Below the pieces are notes generated by a model. The model was not told the origin of the DNA. It worked only from the letters and a program-made list of their open reading frames with translations, and searched no databases. This document shows positions 11,401-23,388 of a stretch of DNA of 64,000 nucleotides, piece by piece; position 1 is the stretch's first letter, and each line of letters begins with the position of its first letter. This stretch comes from Nemertoderma westbladi (lineage: Eukaryota; Xenacoelomorpha; Nemertodermatida; Nemertodermatidae), in assembly GCA_032718475.1 (NCBI GenBank), contig JAUCBJ010001168.1:40511-104510 (forward strand), written 5' to 3'. The translations under genes and the position numbers were made by a program.

Positions 11401-14400
11401 ATTTATTACCTAGAACAGCTAACATTTAATGTATTACCTAGAACAGCTAACATTTAATGTATTACCTAGAACAGCTAACATTTAATGTATTACCTAGACC
11501 AGCTAACATTTAATTTATTACCTAGACCAGCTAACATTTAATGTATTACCTAGAACAGCTAACATTTAATGTATTACCTAGAACAGCTAACATTTAATTT
11601 ATTACCTAGAACAGCTAACATTTAATGTAATACCTAGAACAGCTAACATTTAATGTATTACCTAGAACAGCTAACATTTAATTTATTACCTAGAACAGCT
11701 AACATTTAATGTATTACCTAGAACAGCTAACATTTAATGTATTACATAGAACAGCTAACATTTCATATATTACCTAGAACAGCTAACATTTAATGTATTA
11801 CCTAGACCAGCTAACATTTAATGTATTACCTAGAACAGCTAACATTTAATTTATTACCTAGAACAGCTAACATTTAATTTATTACCTAGAACAGCTAACA
11901 TTTAATGTATTACCTAGAACAGCTAACATTTAATGTATTACCTAGAACAGCTAACATTTAATGTATTACCTAGACCAGCTAACATTTAATTTATTACCTA
12001 GCCCAGCTAACATTTAATGTATTACCTAGAACAGCTAACATTTAATGTATTACCTAGAACAGCTAACATTTAATTTATTACCTAGAACAGCTAACATTTA
12101 ATGTATTACCTAGAACAGCTAACATTTAATGTATTACCTAGAACAGCTAACATTTAATGTATTACCTAGAACAGCTAACATTTAATGTATTACCTAGAAC
12201 AGCTAACAGTTAATGTATTACCTAGAACTGCTAACATTTAATGTATTACCTAGAACAGCTAACATTTAATTTATTACCTAGAACAGCTAACATTTCATAT
12301 ATTACCTAGAACAGCTAACATTTAATGTATTACCTAGAACAGCTAACATTTAATGTATTACCTAGAACAGCTAACATTTAATGTATTACCTAGAACTGCT
12401 AACAATTATTGTATTACCTAGAACAGCTAACATTTAATGTATTACCTAGAACAGCTAACATTTAATGAATTAAATAGAACAGCTAACATTTAATGTATTA
12501 CCTAGACCAGCTAACATTTAATGTATTACCTAGAACAGCTAACATTTAATGTATTACCTAGACCAGCTAACATTTAATGTATTACCTAGAACAGCTAACA
12601 TTTAATGTATTACCTAGACCAGCTAACATTTAATGTATTACCTAGAACAGCTAACATTTAATGTATTACCTAGAACAGCTAACATTTAATTTATTACCTA
12701 GAACAGCTAACATTTAATGTATTACCTAGAACAGCTAACATTTAATGTATTACCTAGACCAGCTAACATTTAATGTATTACCTAGAACAGCTAACATTTA
12801 ATGTATTACCTAGACCAGCTAACATTTAATGTATTACCTAGACCAGCTAACATTTAATGTATTACCTAGACCAGCTAACATTTAATGTATTACCTAGACC
12901 AGCTAACATTTAATGTATTACCTAGAACAGCTAACATTTAATGTATTACCTAGACCAGCTAACATTTAATGTATTACCTAGACCAGCTAACATTTAATGT
13001 ATTACCTAGACCAGCTAACATTTAATGTATTACCTAGAACAGCTAACATTTAATGTATTACCTAGAACAGCTAACATTTAATGTATTACCTAGACCAGCT
13101 AACATTTAATGTATTACCTAGAACAGCTAACATTTAATTTATTACCTAGAACAGCTAACATTTAATGTATTACCTAGAACAGCTAACATTTAATGTATTA
13201 CCTAGAACAGCTAACATTTAATGTATTACCTAGACCAGCTAACATTTAATGTATTACCTAGAACAGCTAACATTTAATGTATTACCTAGAACAGCTAACA
13301 TTTAATTTATTACCTAGAACAGCTAACATTTAATGTATTACCTAGAACAGCTAACATTTAATGTATTACCTAGAACAGCTAACATTTAATGTATTACCTA
13401 GAACAGCTAACATTTAATGTATTGCCTAGACCAGCTAACATTTAATGTATTACCTAGAACAGCTAACATTTAATTTATTACCTAGAACAGCTAACATTTA
13501 ATGTATTACCTAGAACAGCTAACATTTAATATATTACCTAGACCAGCTAACATTTAATGTATTACCTAGAACAGCTAACATTTAATGTATTACCTAGACC
13601 AGCTAACATTTAATGTATTACCTAGAACAGCTAACATTTAATGTATTACCTAGAACAGCTAACATTTAATTTATTACCTAGAACAGCTAACATTTAATGT
13701 ATTACCTAGAACAGCTAACATTTAATGTATTACCTAGAACAGCTAACATTTCATATATTTCCTAGAACAGCTAACATTTAATGTATTACCTAGACCAGCT
13801 AACATTTAATGTATTACCTAGAACAGCTAACATTTAATTTATTACCTAGAACAGCTAACATTTAATTTATTACCTAGAACAGCTAACATTTAATGTATTA
13901 CCTAGAACAGCTAACATTTAATGTATTACCTAGAACAGCTAACATTTAATGTATTACCTAGACCAGCTAACATTTAATTTATTACCTAGACCAGCTAACA
14001 TTTAATGTATTACCTAGAACAGCTAACATTTAATGTATTACCTAGAACAGCTAACATTTAATTTATTACCTAGAACAGCTAACATTTAATGTATTACCTA
14101 GAACAGCTAACATTTAATGTATTACCTAGAACAGCTAACATTTAATTTATTACCTAGAACAGCTAACATTTAATGTATTACCTAGAACAGCTAACATTTA
14201 ATGTATTACCTAGAACAGCTAACATTTCATATATTACCTAGAACAGCTAACATTTAATGTATTACCTAGACCAGCTAACATTTAATGTATTACCTAGAAC
14301 AGCTAACATTTAATTTATTACCTAGAACAGCTAACATTTAATGTATTACCTAGAACAGCTAACATTTAATGTATTACCTAGAACAGCTAACATTTAATGT

Positions 14401-16153
14401 ATTACCTAGAACAGCTAACATTTAATGTATTACCTAGACCAGCTAACATTTAATTTATTACCTAGCCCAGCTAACATTTAATGTATTACCTAGAACAGCT
14501 AACATTTAATGTATTACCTAGAACAGCTAACATTTAATTTATTACCTAGAACAGCTAACATTTAATGTATTACCTAGAACAGCTAACATTTAATGTATTA
14601 CCTAGAACAGCTAACATTTAATGTATTACCTAGAACAGCTAACATTTAATGTATTACCTAGAACAGCTAACAGTTAATGTATTACCTAGAACAGCTAACA
14701 TTTAATGTATTACCTAGAACAGCTAACATTTAATTTATTACCTAGAACAGCTAACATTTCATGTATTACCTAGAACAGCTAACATTTAATGTATTACCTA
14801 GACCAGCTAACATTTAATGTATTACCTAGAACAGCTAACATTTAATTTATTACCTAGAACAGCTAACATTTAATGTATTACCTAGAACAGCTAACATTTA
14901 ATGTATTACCTAGAACAGCTAACATTTAATGTATTACCTAGAACAGCTAACATTTAATGTATTACCTAGAACAGCTAACATTTAATGTATTACCTAGAAC
15001 AGCTAACATTTCTTGTATTACCTAGAACAGCTAACATTTAATGTATTACCTAGACCAGCTAACATTTAATGTATTACCTAGAACAGCTAACATTTAATTT
15101 ATTACCTAGAACAGCTAACATTTAATTTATTACCTAGAACAGCTAACATTTAATGTATTACCTAGAACAGCTAACATTTAATGTATTACCTAGAACAGCT
15201 AACATTTAATGTATTACCTAGACCAGCTAACATTTAATTTATTACCTAGACCAGCTAACATTTAATGTATTACCTAGAACAGCTAACATTTAATGTATTA
15301 CCTAGAACAGCTAACATTTAATTTATTACCTAGAACAGCTAACATTTAATGTATTACCTAGAACAGCTAACATTTAATGTATTACCTAGAACAGCTAACA
15401 TTTAATGTATTACCTAGAACAGCTAACATTTAATGTATTACCTAGAACTGCTAACAATTATTGTATTACCTAGAACAGCTAACATTTAATGTATTACCTA
15501 GAACAGCTAACATTTAATGTATTACCTAGAACAGCTAACATTTAATGTATTACCTAGAACAGCTAACATTTAATGTATTACCTAGAACAGCTAACATTTA
15601 ATGTATTACCTAGAACAGCTAACATTTAATGTATTACCTAGAACAGCTAACATTTAATGTATTACCTAGAACAGCTAACATTTAATGTATTACCAAGAAC
15701 TGCTAACATTTAATGTATTACCTAGAACAGCTAACATTTAATGTATTACCTAGAACAGCTAACATTTAACGTATTACCTAGAACAGCTAACATTTAATGT
15801 ATTACCTAGAACAGCTAACATTTAATGTATTACCTAGAACAGCTAACATTTAATGTATTACCTAGAACAGCTAACATTTAATGTATTACCTAGAACAGCT
15901 AACATTTAATGTATTACCTAGAACAGCTAACATTTAATGTATTACCTAGAACAGCTAACATTTAATGTATTACCTAGAACAGCTAACATTTAATGTATTA
16001 CCTAGAACAGCTAACATTTAATGTATTACCTAGAACAGCTAACATTTAATGTATTACCTAGAACAGCTAACATTTAATGTATTACCTAGAACAGCTAACA
16101 TTTAATGTATTACCTAGAACTGCTAACATTTAATGTATTACCTAGACCAGCTA
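8486..16153. repeat. 28-bp satellite array, block 1 (about 274 copies)
   Basis: Monomer CAGCTAACATTTAATGTATT followed by ACCTAGAA, 28 bases (for example consecutive CAGCTAAC at 8533 and 8561). Common variants are AGACCAGC for AGAACAGC, TTTATTACC for TGTATTACC, CATTTCAT, and rarer diagnostic ones (GAATTAAATAG, ACAATTATTG, ATTGCCTAG, TAGCCCAGC). The rare variants recur at fixed spacings, showing higher-order structure. The monomer contains a short inverted repeat, ACATT-T-AATGT. It has stops in every frame and is non-coding. It is not CRISPR-like: there are no unique spacers. Confidence 0.98.
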
Positions 16154-18467
16154 TATAATATAATGTATATTTTTCCAAAACAAGTTGGGCCGATTCAATA
16201 ACAAGTTGCACACTTATGTGGAATCGTCTCGGCCAGAATAATTACAAACTGGTAAGGCACGCAATACAAATATACAATATATAAATGATATACATAACGT
16301 AACTAATACTTAATACTATACAGTTACAATACACTTACCATGCACATAGCCCCATACAATACACACTCGATACATCCATACAATACACACTGTCCCCCCC
16401 AGAAACCCTCTGCCAATCCCGCTGCACCCCACCCACATCCCACCCTGAATGGGGAGAAACCCGACCCGCTCGCCGCATTAAGTCGCTGGTGTCACAAATG
16501 TGCTTTTAAGCCAGGTATGGCGAAAATAATAAGTTGAGTGTAATAGTCTTCACCTGGGAAAATAACCACGAATCACGATTGAGTGGTGCACAATAACATT
16601 TGTTTAATATTAATGCAATTTTTGAATAATTTTGACAAGATATGCCACACCATCACCCACTTCTTAGTAAAATACGAAAAGCAAGATAAAACATTCTGAC
16701 TGGGACAATGAAAAAAAGAAAATGAAAAAATAAGGAATATTAGTAACCCAGCGAATTAAACCTGTTTGTTGCCTCGATAAAAGTTGCGACAGCCGAAATA
16801 AGGACAAGTGCTTTAGATGCAACGATGCTGGGGGTGCCAGTAGGTCCATGTAAGATAACATGAACCGAAAAACGGAGGTCAAGTTGTAACATGGACTGAT
16901 TAAGTACCAATCGAGGGCCAGTGTACCCCGTGCATTCCATAAAATAGTGGTACACATCTTCGCAGGGATGGCCGCACCCACAAGTTCTATAACTAGTAAC
17001 CTTTGCACGAAATAAGTCGTCTTTTAAAGACGAACAGATGCATCGCATACGAGCAAGCAGGCCGTTAATTTTTGGGCTACCGAGCAAGTAGTATGATGGC
17101 ACTGCTGCGGATGGGTAAAGGTGATTACTTGCTAAATTTTTAAAACTATTAGCAGATGTTGCATTACGTATATTATCCGGTAAGTCGTTCCATATTCGTA
17201 TGGAAGATAGTAAAAATGAATTTTTAAAGTAATTATTCCGAGCAAAAGGTACCCTATAATTATCTCGATTTCTTGTACAATATGGGGAAGACTGGGCCAA
17301 GGTTTCCGGAAGTAATTCGCGCAGATGTGGGGGAGCTGAATTTTTTGTCATTTTATATAGAATAATTAATTTTTGAATTGTCCTTCTATTTTGTAGGGTC
17401 GATATTCCAGATTCAGTATATAAACTGACAGTTGAACAAGAAATGGTTAATCGACATATTATCCTAATGGCTTCCTTATTTATCAGCTCCAGTTTATACT
17501 TTAGTTCGTTAGAACAATTGTCCCACACTGGCCCTGCATACTCCAGACCAGAACGAATAAACGCCACATATATTTTGAGAAGTGCTGCCCTATCTACTTT
17601 ATATTTAACAGCGCGCAACATATTTAGTCTAAGCGAAGCTTTAGTAATAATATCTTTAATATGAGCATCCCATGTTAAATCAGACGATATTGTACACCCA
17701 AGATGTTTATGACTCTTAACTTCTTCAATTATGTCATTATTCAAATAAAGGATACCATGTTCAATATGCCTAACCTGTTTGTGGGAGACCAACATTGCCC
17801 CAGTTTTTGAAGCGTTATATGTGACTAACCATTTTTTGCCCCAATCAAAAACATTAGCCAGATCGGCATTAAGAGCCGCCGTGGCTACACTAGGTTCCCC
17901 CACAATAACGTACAGATATGTATCATCCGCAAATAACTTTACTTTAGAACTAACAATATCGACAATGTCATTAATAAAAACTAAAAATAACAATGGACCT
18001 AGCACAGAACCTTGTGGAACCCCTGCAAGCGTTAATAACCACGTGGACTGACACCCATTAATTAAGACGCACTGCATATTGTTGGATAAATAACTTTGAA
18101 ACCATTTCAACAGAGAGCCTGATATCCCCATCCGCTCTAGTTTATGTAGTAGTGCGGCATGATGAACCTTGTCAAATGCTTTACTGACATCGAGAAATAC
18201 CAATCTTACCTCTTTACCCTTGTCAACGGCACTAACCAACTCGTGGTACAATGTAAGTAATTGGTAAACACATCCGTCCCCGCGGCTGAAACCAGATTGA
18301 AATTTTGTTATATAACCCTTTATATGATTGAATACGTATTTAAATATAATGCGTTCGAAAAGTTTACCAAGGCAGCTCGTTAGGGGCACTGGCCTATAAT
18401 TAAGACATTCAAATCGTAAACCTTTTTTAAAAACCGGGGTAACGAACCTTTTTTTCCAAGATGCGGG
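16154..18467 (-). mobile_element. 5'-truncated jockey/CR1-group LINE inserted in the satellite
   Basis: The element interrupts the satellite cleanly. The left array ends ...GACCAGCTA at about 16153 and the right array resumes with CAGCTAAC at 18468. The element runs on the minus strand, with its 5' end cut inside the RT domain at 18467 and a roughly 590-base 3' UTR (16154-16739) on the left, ending in A/T-rich sequence next to the satellite. The shared CAGCTA at both edges could be a target-site duplication, though satellite sequence makes this undecidable. Five-prime truncation is the usual outcome of target-primed reverse transcription. Confidence 0.85.
16740..18467 (-). CDS. Jockey/CR1-group LINE reverse transcriptase, partial
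   Basis: A frame open from the truncation point (18467) to a stop at 16740, about 575 codons. There is no true start: the first Met-like codon at 18389 is GTG inside the RT domain, preceded in frame by FVTPVFKKG and NYRPVPLTSC. Positions below count from 18389. Motifs in order: FQSGFSRGDG, VFLDVSKAFDKVHH (about residue 66), GVPQGSVLGPLLFLVFINDI, and LFADDTYLYV with the FADD catalytic box (about 152). These are followed by the post-palm region (SGLEYAGPVWD, RRTIQKLIILYKM, RIWNDLPDNIRN) and a C-terminal Cys/His cluster CGCGHPCEDVYHYFMEC (about 467-485). It copies LINE RNA at a nicked target. The RT part is intact but the endonuclease and ORF1 are missing, so it is not autonomous. Confidence 0.85.
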   Translation of the reverse strand, partial: PASWKKRFVTPVFKKGLRFECLNYRPVPLTSCLGKLFERIIFKYVFNHIKGYITKFQSGFSRGDGCVYQLLTLYHELVSAVDKGKEVRLVFLDVSKAFDKVHHAALLHKLERMGISGSLLKWFQSYLSNNMQCVLINGCQSTWLLTLAGVPQGSVLGPLLFLVFINDIVDIVSSKVKLFADDTYLYVIVGEPSVATAALNADLANVFDWGKKWLVTYNASKTGAMLVSHKQVRHIEHGILYLNNDIIEEVKSHKHLGCTISSDLTWDAHIKDIITKASLRLNMLRAVKYKVDRAALLKIYVAFIRSGLEYAGPVWDNCSNELKYKLELINKEAIRIICRLTISCSTVSLYTESGISTLQNRRTIQKLIILYKMTKNSAPPHLRELLPETLAQSSPYCTRNRDNYRVPFARNNYFKNSFLLSSIRIWNDLPDNIRNATSANSFKNLASNHLYPSAAVPSYYLLGSPKINGLLARMRCICSSLKDDLFRAKVTSYRTCGCGHPCEDVYHYFMECTGYTGPRLVLNQSMLQLDLRFSVHVILHGPTGTPSIVASKALVLISAVATFIEATNRFNSLGY

Positions 18468-19860
18468 CAGCTAACATTTAATGTATTACCTAGACCAGCT
18501 AACATTTAATGTATTACCTAGAACAGCTAATATTTAATTTATTACCTAGAACAGCTAACATTTAATGTATTACCTAGACCAGCTAACATTTAATGTATTA
18601 CCTAGAACAGCTAACATTTAATGTATTACCTAGAACAGCTAACAGTTAATGTATTACCTAGAACAGCTAACATTTAATGTATTACCTAGAACAGCTAACA
18701 GTTAATGTATTACCTAGACCAGCTAACATTTAATGTATTACCTAGAACAGCTAACATTTAATGTATTACCTAGAACAGCTAATATTTAATTTATTACCTA
18801 GAACAGCTAACATTTAATGTATTACCTAGACCAGCTAACATTTAATGTATTACCTAGAACAGCTAACATTTAATGTATTACCTAGAACAGCTAACAGTTA
18901 ATGTATTACCTAGAACAGCTAACATTTAATGTATTACCTAGAACAGCTAACAGTTAATGTATTACCTAGACCAGCTAACATTTAATGTATTACCTAGAAC
19001 AGCTAACATTTAATGTATTACCTAGAACAGCTAACATTTAATGTATTACCTAGAACAGCTAACATTTAATGTATTACCTAGAACAGCTAACAGTTAATTT
19101 ATTACCTAGAACAGCACACATTTAACGCATTACCTAGAACAGCTAACATTTAACGTATTACCTAGAACAGCTAACAGTTAATGTATTACCTAGACCAGCT
19201 AACATTTAATGTATTACCTAGAACAGCTAACATTTAACGTATTACCTAGAACAGCTAACAGTTAATGTATTACCTAGACCAGCTAACATTTAATGTATTA
19301 CCTAGAACAGCTAACATTTAATGTATTACCTAGAACAGCTAACATTTAATGTATTACCTAGAACAGCTAACAGTTAATGTATTACCTAGAACAGCTAACA
19401 TTTAATGTATTGCCTAGAACAGCTAACGTTTAATGTATTACCTAGAACAGCTAACATTTAATGTATTACCTAGAACAGCTAACATTTAACGTATTACCTA
19501 GAACAGCTAACATTTAATGTATTACCTAGAACAGCTAACATTTAATGTATTACCTAGAACAGCTAACATTTAATGTATTACCTAGAACAGCTAACATTTA
19601 ATGTATTACCTAGACCAGCTAACATTTAATGTATTACCTAGAACAGCTAACATGTAATGTATTACCTAGAACAGCTAACATTTAATGTATTACCTAGAAC
19701 AGCTAACATTTAATGTATTACCTAGACCAGCTAACGTTTAATGTATTACCTAGAACAGCTAACATTTAATGTATTACCTAGACCAGCTAACGTTTAATGT
19801 ATTACCTAGAACAGCTAACATTTAATGTATTACCTAGAACAGCTAACATTTAATGTATTA
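18468..19860. repeat. 28-bp satellite array, block 2 (about 50 copies)
   Basis: Continuation of the same satellite on the far side of the LINE. The ACAGTTAATG variant is common here and rare in block 1. The diagnostic AATATTTAATTTATT variant recurs at 18529 and 18781, 252 bases (nine monomers) apart, with the intervening variant order repeated. The array is cut at ...ATGTATTA by the LTR of element A. Confidence 0.97.
19856..19860. repeat. Target-site duplication TATTA, left copy of element A
   Basis: TATTA immediately before the 5' LTR. The same five bases follow the 3' LTR at 31973-31977 and continue into CCTAG, which restores an intact satellite monomer (ATGTATTACCTAG) when the element is removed. 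Confidence 0.85.
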
Positions 19861-21122
19861 TGTAAAAGCTTCTGTGGGATATAACTGGCCCCTTTGCTTC
19901 GCAATCCAGTTTCCCCCCAGGCGCTGGAATACTCTAAAAAGGTTCTCTAACTGTATATATATTCCCCTCGCCCTCAAGGTACCGTTACAGGTGTTTTAAC
20001 GGACATAAAAGGCATTCTGCTATCTACGTGTTTTAGCGGACATGGTAAGACAAAAAACCTGCAATGCGACAAATACCTTTCATAGCTTAGCCGTGATGAT
20101 TCATATTACGACATCTAACAGCTGGTTGCTGACATGGAAACAGCCATTGGACGCATGGTTCTTTGTTTGGCTTGAACCAATCAGAGCGATTTTTCCTGTC
20201 GACGTGTAGCTTTTCGGTCGATCATAAGGAGTGTGTTCAGTCTTACAGTTTTTACTTGATACTTTGTTGTTATTGCTGTCTAGGCCAGGAACAACGGCTC
20301 TAGAATCAATTCGTTTCATACTTTTAGAAGAAACATTAGTAGGCTTAAATTATAGAGCGTATGACTGTTATCGATTCATATCAATGCATAACAATACTTT
20401 GTTCACATCTTGTCATATCATATCTTAACTTACCGTCCTAATGCTGTTTACTGTTGTGTTTTGGTTGAATATTATTTGGAGAACATATATAAAGAACCCA
20501 AATTTCCCAATTTTCTTGATACACTACAGGTTAGAGAGACGGGTTATATATAGCGATTGCGACTTATATTATTGTGGTTTGTAGTGAATTTAATGCTATT
20601 TGATAAGCACTACATTGGTCCTTGCTGTTCTCTCTATATATGATAAAATTCATTGACGGTCGGCAAATTAGTGAGCAGTATTGTGTGTTACCGGTAGTGT
20701 GCATGATTGTGATTGATAACTAAGCATTTCCTAAAGAATGCGCCTCATACGTGAATCTTAAGCCTTACCGACTTACCGTTGTGATTAGTATAAGTCATAT
20801 CTCGGTTTACTTAGATAGAGCGCCACGTCCTAAAGGAACTGTTAATATTTCCCGAAAGTGAATAATATTAGTCAGAAATTAATTATTAACGATCAATCGA
20901 ATAATACAATACAGTAAGCTTCACTGCAATAATAATTTAAGCCCTCAGAATCCAGTCTCCCGGGATTATCCAGCGTGTGAATGGACGCGCACTAGGCTGG
21001 CTTCTGCTAATGTTGTGTTTATTGGTATTAAATATTTGTCATCTTCTAAAGTATATTTATAAACCAAAAGACATATAAATTTTGGCGGGTTAAACTGCTA
21101 AAGGTCTTCCAAAAGCGCGTAC
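19861..21122 (+). repeat. Element A 5' LTR (1262 bp)
   Basis: Begins TGTAAAAGCTTC and ends AAAGCGCGTACA. It is nearly identical to 30709-31972. A TATATAAA box at 20486-20493 gives a plausible core promoter with the transcript starting shortly after. Two small overlapping open frames on opposite strands within the LTR (about 20101-20428) are reproduced in the other LTR. They have no family resemblance and I do not regard them as genes. Confidence 0.93.
20486..20493 (+). promoter_or_regulatory. TATA box in element A LTR
   Basis: TATATAAA in the middle of the LTR, also present in the 3' LTR near 31334-31341. The position (about 625 bases into a 1262-base LTR) suits a U3/R boundary soon after. 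Confidence 0.5.
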
Positions 21123-23388
21123 AATAACAGTCATTGACTTTATTGCAGTAAGCAATAAAGTTGAAAGTACCGGTCAACCGGTAAACCGGAACCGGTACTT
21201 CTGTAGGTCAGTAGGCCCAACTGCCAGAACCGGTACTGCTGTAGGTCCGTAGGTCCAACTGTCAGAACCGGTACTTCTGTAGGTCTGTAGGCCCAACTGT
21301 CCTAACCGGTACTTCCAGTATAAGTACATTAGTATTATTTCGATTGTGATCTATAGTATATTGTAGGCTACCAGAGGAATAGGGATTGATCACCCCTCAT
21401 TCTTTTGTATAGTTTACTTATTTCTGTCAGTTTTATTTCCTAGTAAGTTAATATTGAGCTGAAGACGTGTAAGTCTGCTCAGATTGTTCAGATAATTGTA
21501 GGCCAGACTGTTGTCGGATTGTTGTTGAGTTTGGAGAGATTACGGCGTGTGTAGAGTTTGTCCGATAGAGTGCCAGTTAGTAAGTTGGGGCAGCCATCGC
21601 TGTAAGGTCAATCCCCTCTTAAAGAATAAGTCGTACTACCGTGTTAGAACGCATACTAACTAACAATTTTGGAATCTGCACATACTGTAGTTTATTTAGG
21701 CTTGACAGTATTCTGCCAGCGTTTTGGCTTGTGTTTGTTTGTGTGGTCTGTTCAGATACCGTAATAGTTATTACTCAGATATTTTGTAGGCTGGATTGTT
21801 GTCTAGCTATTATTAGGTCTGAAGAGATTGCTGCTTGTGTAGAGTTTGTCTGATAAAGTGCCAGTTAGTAAGTTGGGGCAGTCATAACTGTAAGGTCAAT
21901 CCCCTCTTAAAGAATAAGTCGTACTACCGTGTTAGAACGCATACTAACTAACCGTTTTGGAATCTGCACATACAGTAGTTTATTTAGGCTTGGTGGTAGT
22001 CTGCCAGCATTTGGTTTGTATTTTGTTTGAGTATTCTGTACGGGTAGCGTAATATTTATTATTCAGAGTTTATGCGATTATTCGCAACATTCATGTCCCC
22101 AAGTTTATTCCTACAGTAATTGTGTTTGTTACACATACCGTTATAGTTAAATTAACCCCGGTACTACACGGGCTGCTTGGCGTAGGACAAGACTGGTGAC
22201 TTTGTGCTCTGGTCACTCCAGCAGATGCCGTGGTTCTTTTAACTGTTCAAGTATATTTAACTACTGATTATTTGTTGTACCAGTACTTGTACCTAATTTA
22301 GGGTTTAGTGTACAGTGCTTTCCGAAGTAATTAGTGTGTAGGCAGTATATTTGTGTTGTAAAGTGGTTAATAGGCACGCTGGATCTGGTAGTCCGCGGTA
22401 ATTAACTTCTAGGTAGGAACACTCCGTGATACATAACGTAGTACCTATAGCGATACGGTTATAGGTTGTCAGGCGGTGGTATTTTCCTATCTGGACAGTG
22501 CAATATATTTACTACTACTTATTATTTTCAAATACCGTAGTACCCTGTCCGTTGTAATAACCAGAATTCTAACCCTTTGTTAGACTGGTTTGTAGACTTC
22601 CTGTAAAATTACCCTAAAAATTCGTATGTAATATTTTGTTGTGTTTAATTAGAGATTTAATCTCACCCGTATCGTAAGTAATTTGTAGTATTAAGTAACT
22701 TAGGTAAATTAGAATTATCTGTTTTAGTGTCCCATAAATAGCACTTCACTGAGAGCGCACAGCTTCTGTGTAGTGACCCCCCAGAAATAATAACATTTAT
22801 TTCAAATATTGACAAAACCCTTTTAAACGGGTATATATATATTATAAATCAACTCAAACAATTTATAAATAGTAGGCCTGCCATACAACAACTAGGTCTC
22901 AAAATCAGTTGGACTACTGCTTAAATAACGGTAACAAAGTAAGTTAAAGTAACCAAGTAACCCTAAAATATTCAGAAATTCAATTATTCTAAAAATAATT
23001 GACATACCGGTATTTACCATAGGCTTATTATATTTATTTCTATAAATTTGAGCTGAAATCATACTGGTATTCTGTAATTAATTCTAGTTCATAATTATAC
23101 TTATATATACTATAAGTGTAAGCTGCATACCGGTATTCACGATAGGCCTATTATATATTTATATATATTTGTGCTAAAATTATATACCGGTACTCTGTGA
23201 CAAATCTAGTCTGTAATAATACTTATATATATACTATAAGCATACCGGTATTCTAATATATTATATATATATCACGCTACACTGAGTAGCAGTATCGGTA
23301 ATTAATTGTTAGGCTAACAGTGATACTGAATTACTAGACTTACTTTAACTGTATTTATAGCCGTAGGCATTCAACTGTGTAAACAAAC
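21123..23388 (+). promoter_or_regulatory. Element A 5' leader with hairpin, tandem repeats and ACCGGT palindromes
   Basis: An unusually long untranslated leader. In order: a hairpin ACTTTATTGC (21136-21145), loop AGTAA, GCAATAAAGT (21151-21160); three 38-bp repeats starting AACCGGTACT at 21190; a 288-bp tandem duplication (GTAAGGTCAATCCCCTC at about 21602 and 21890); then AT-rich sequence with repeated ATACCGGTAT-type palindromes (about 23000-23260). No tRNA-complementary TGG primer-binding site directly follows the LTR. Element B has the same architecture at 37403-39713. Confidence 0.7.

Noticed and set aside
8486-16153. Regular 28-bp repeats resembling a CRISPR array
   Set aside because: The repeats are contiguous with no unique spacers, and the context is animal; it is a satellite.
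16740-18389. The apparent Met start at 18389 as the true start of the LINE ORF
   Set aside because: The codon is GTG within the RT domain and the frame continues to the truncation point with recognisable RT residues.
20101-20428. Overlapping ORFs on both strands inside the element A LTR, repeated at 30949-31276
   Set aside because: Identical only because the LTRs are duplicates; short, overlapping in antisense, with no family resemblance.
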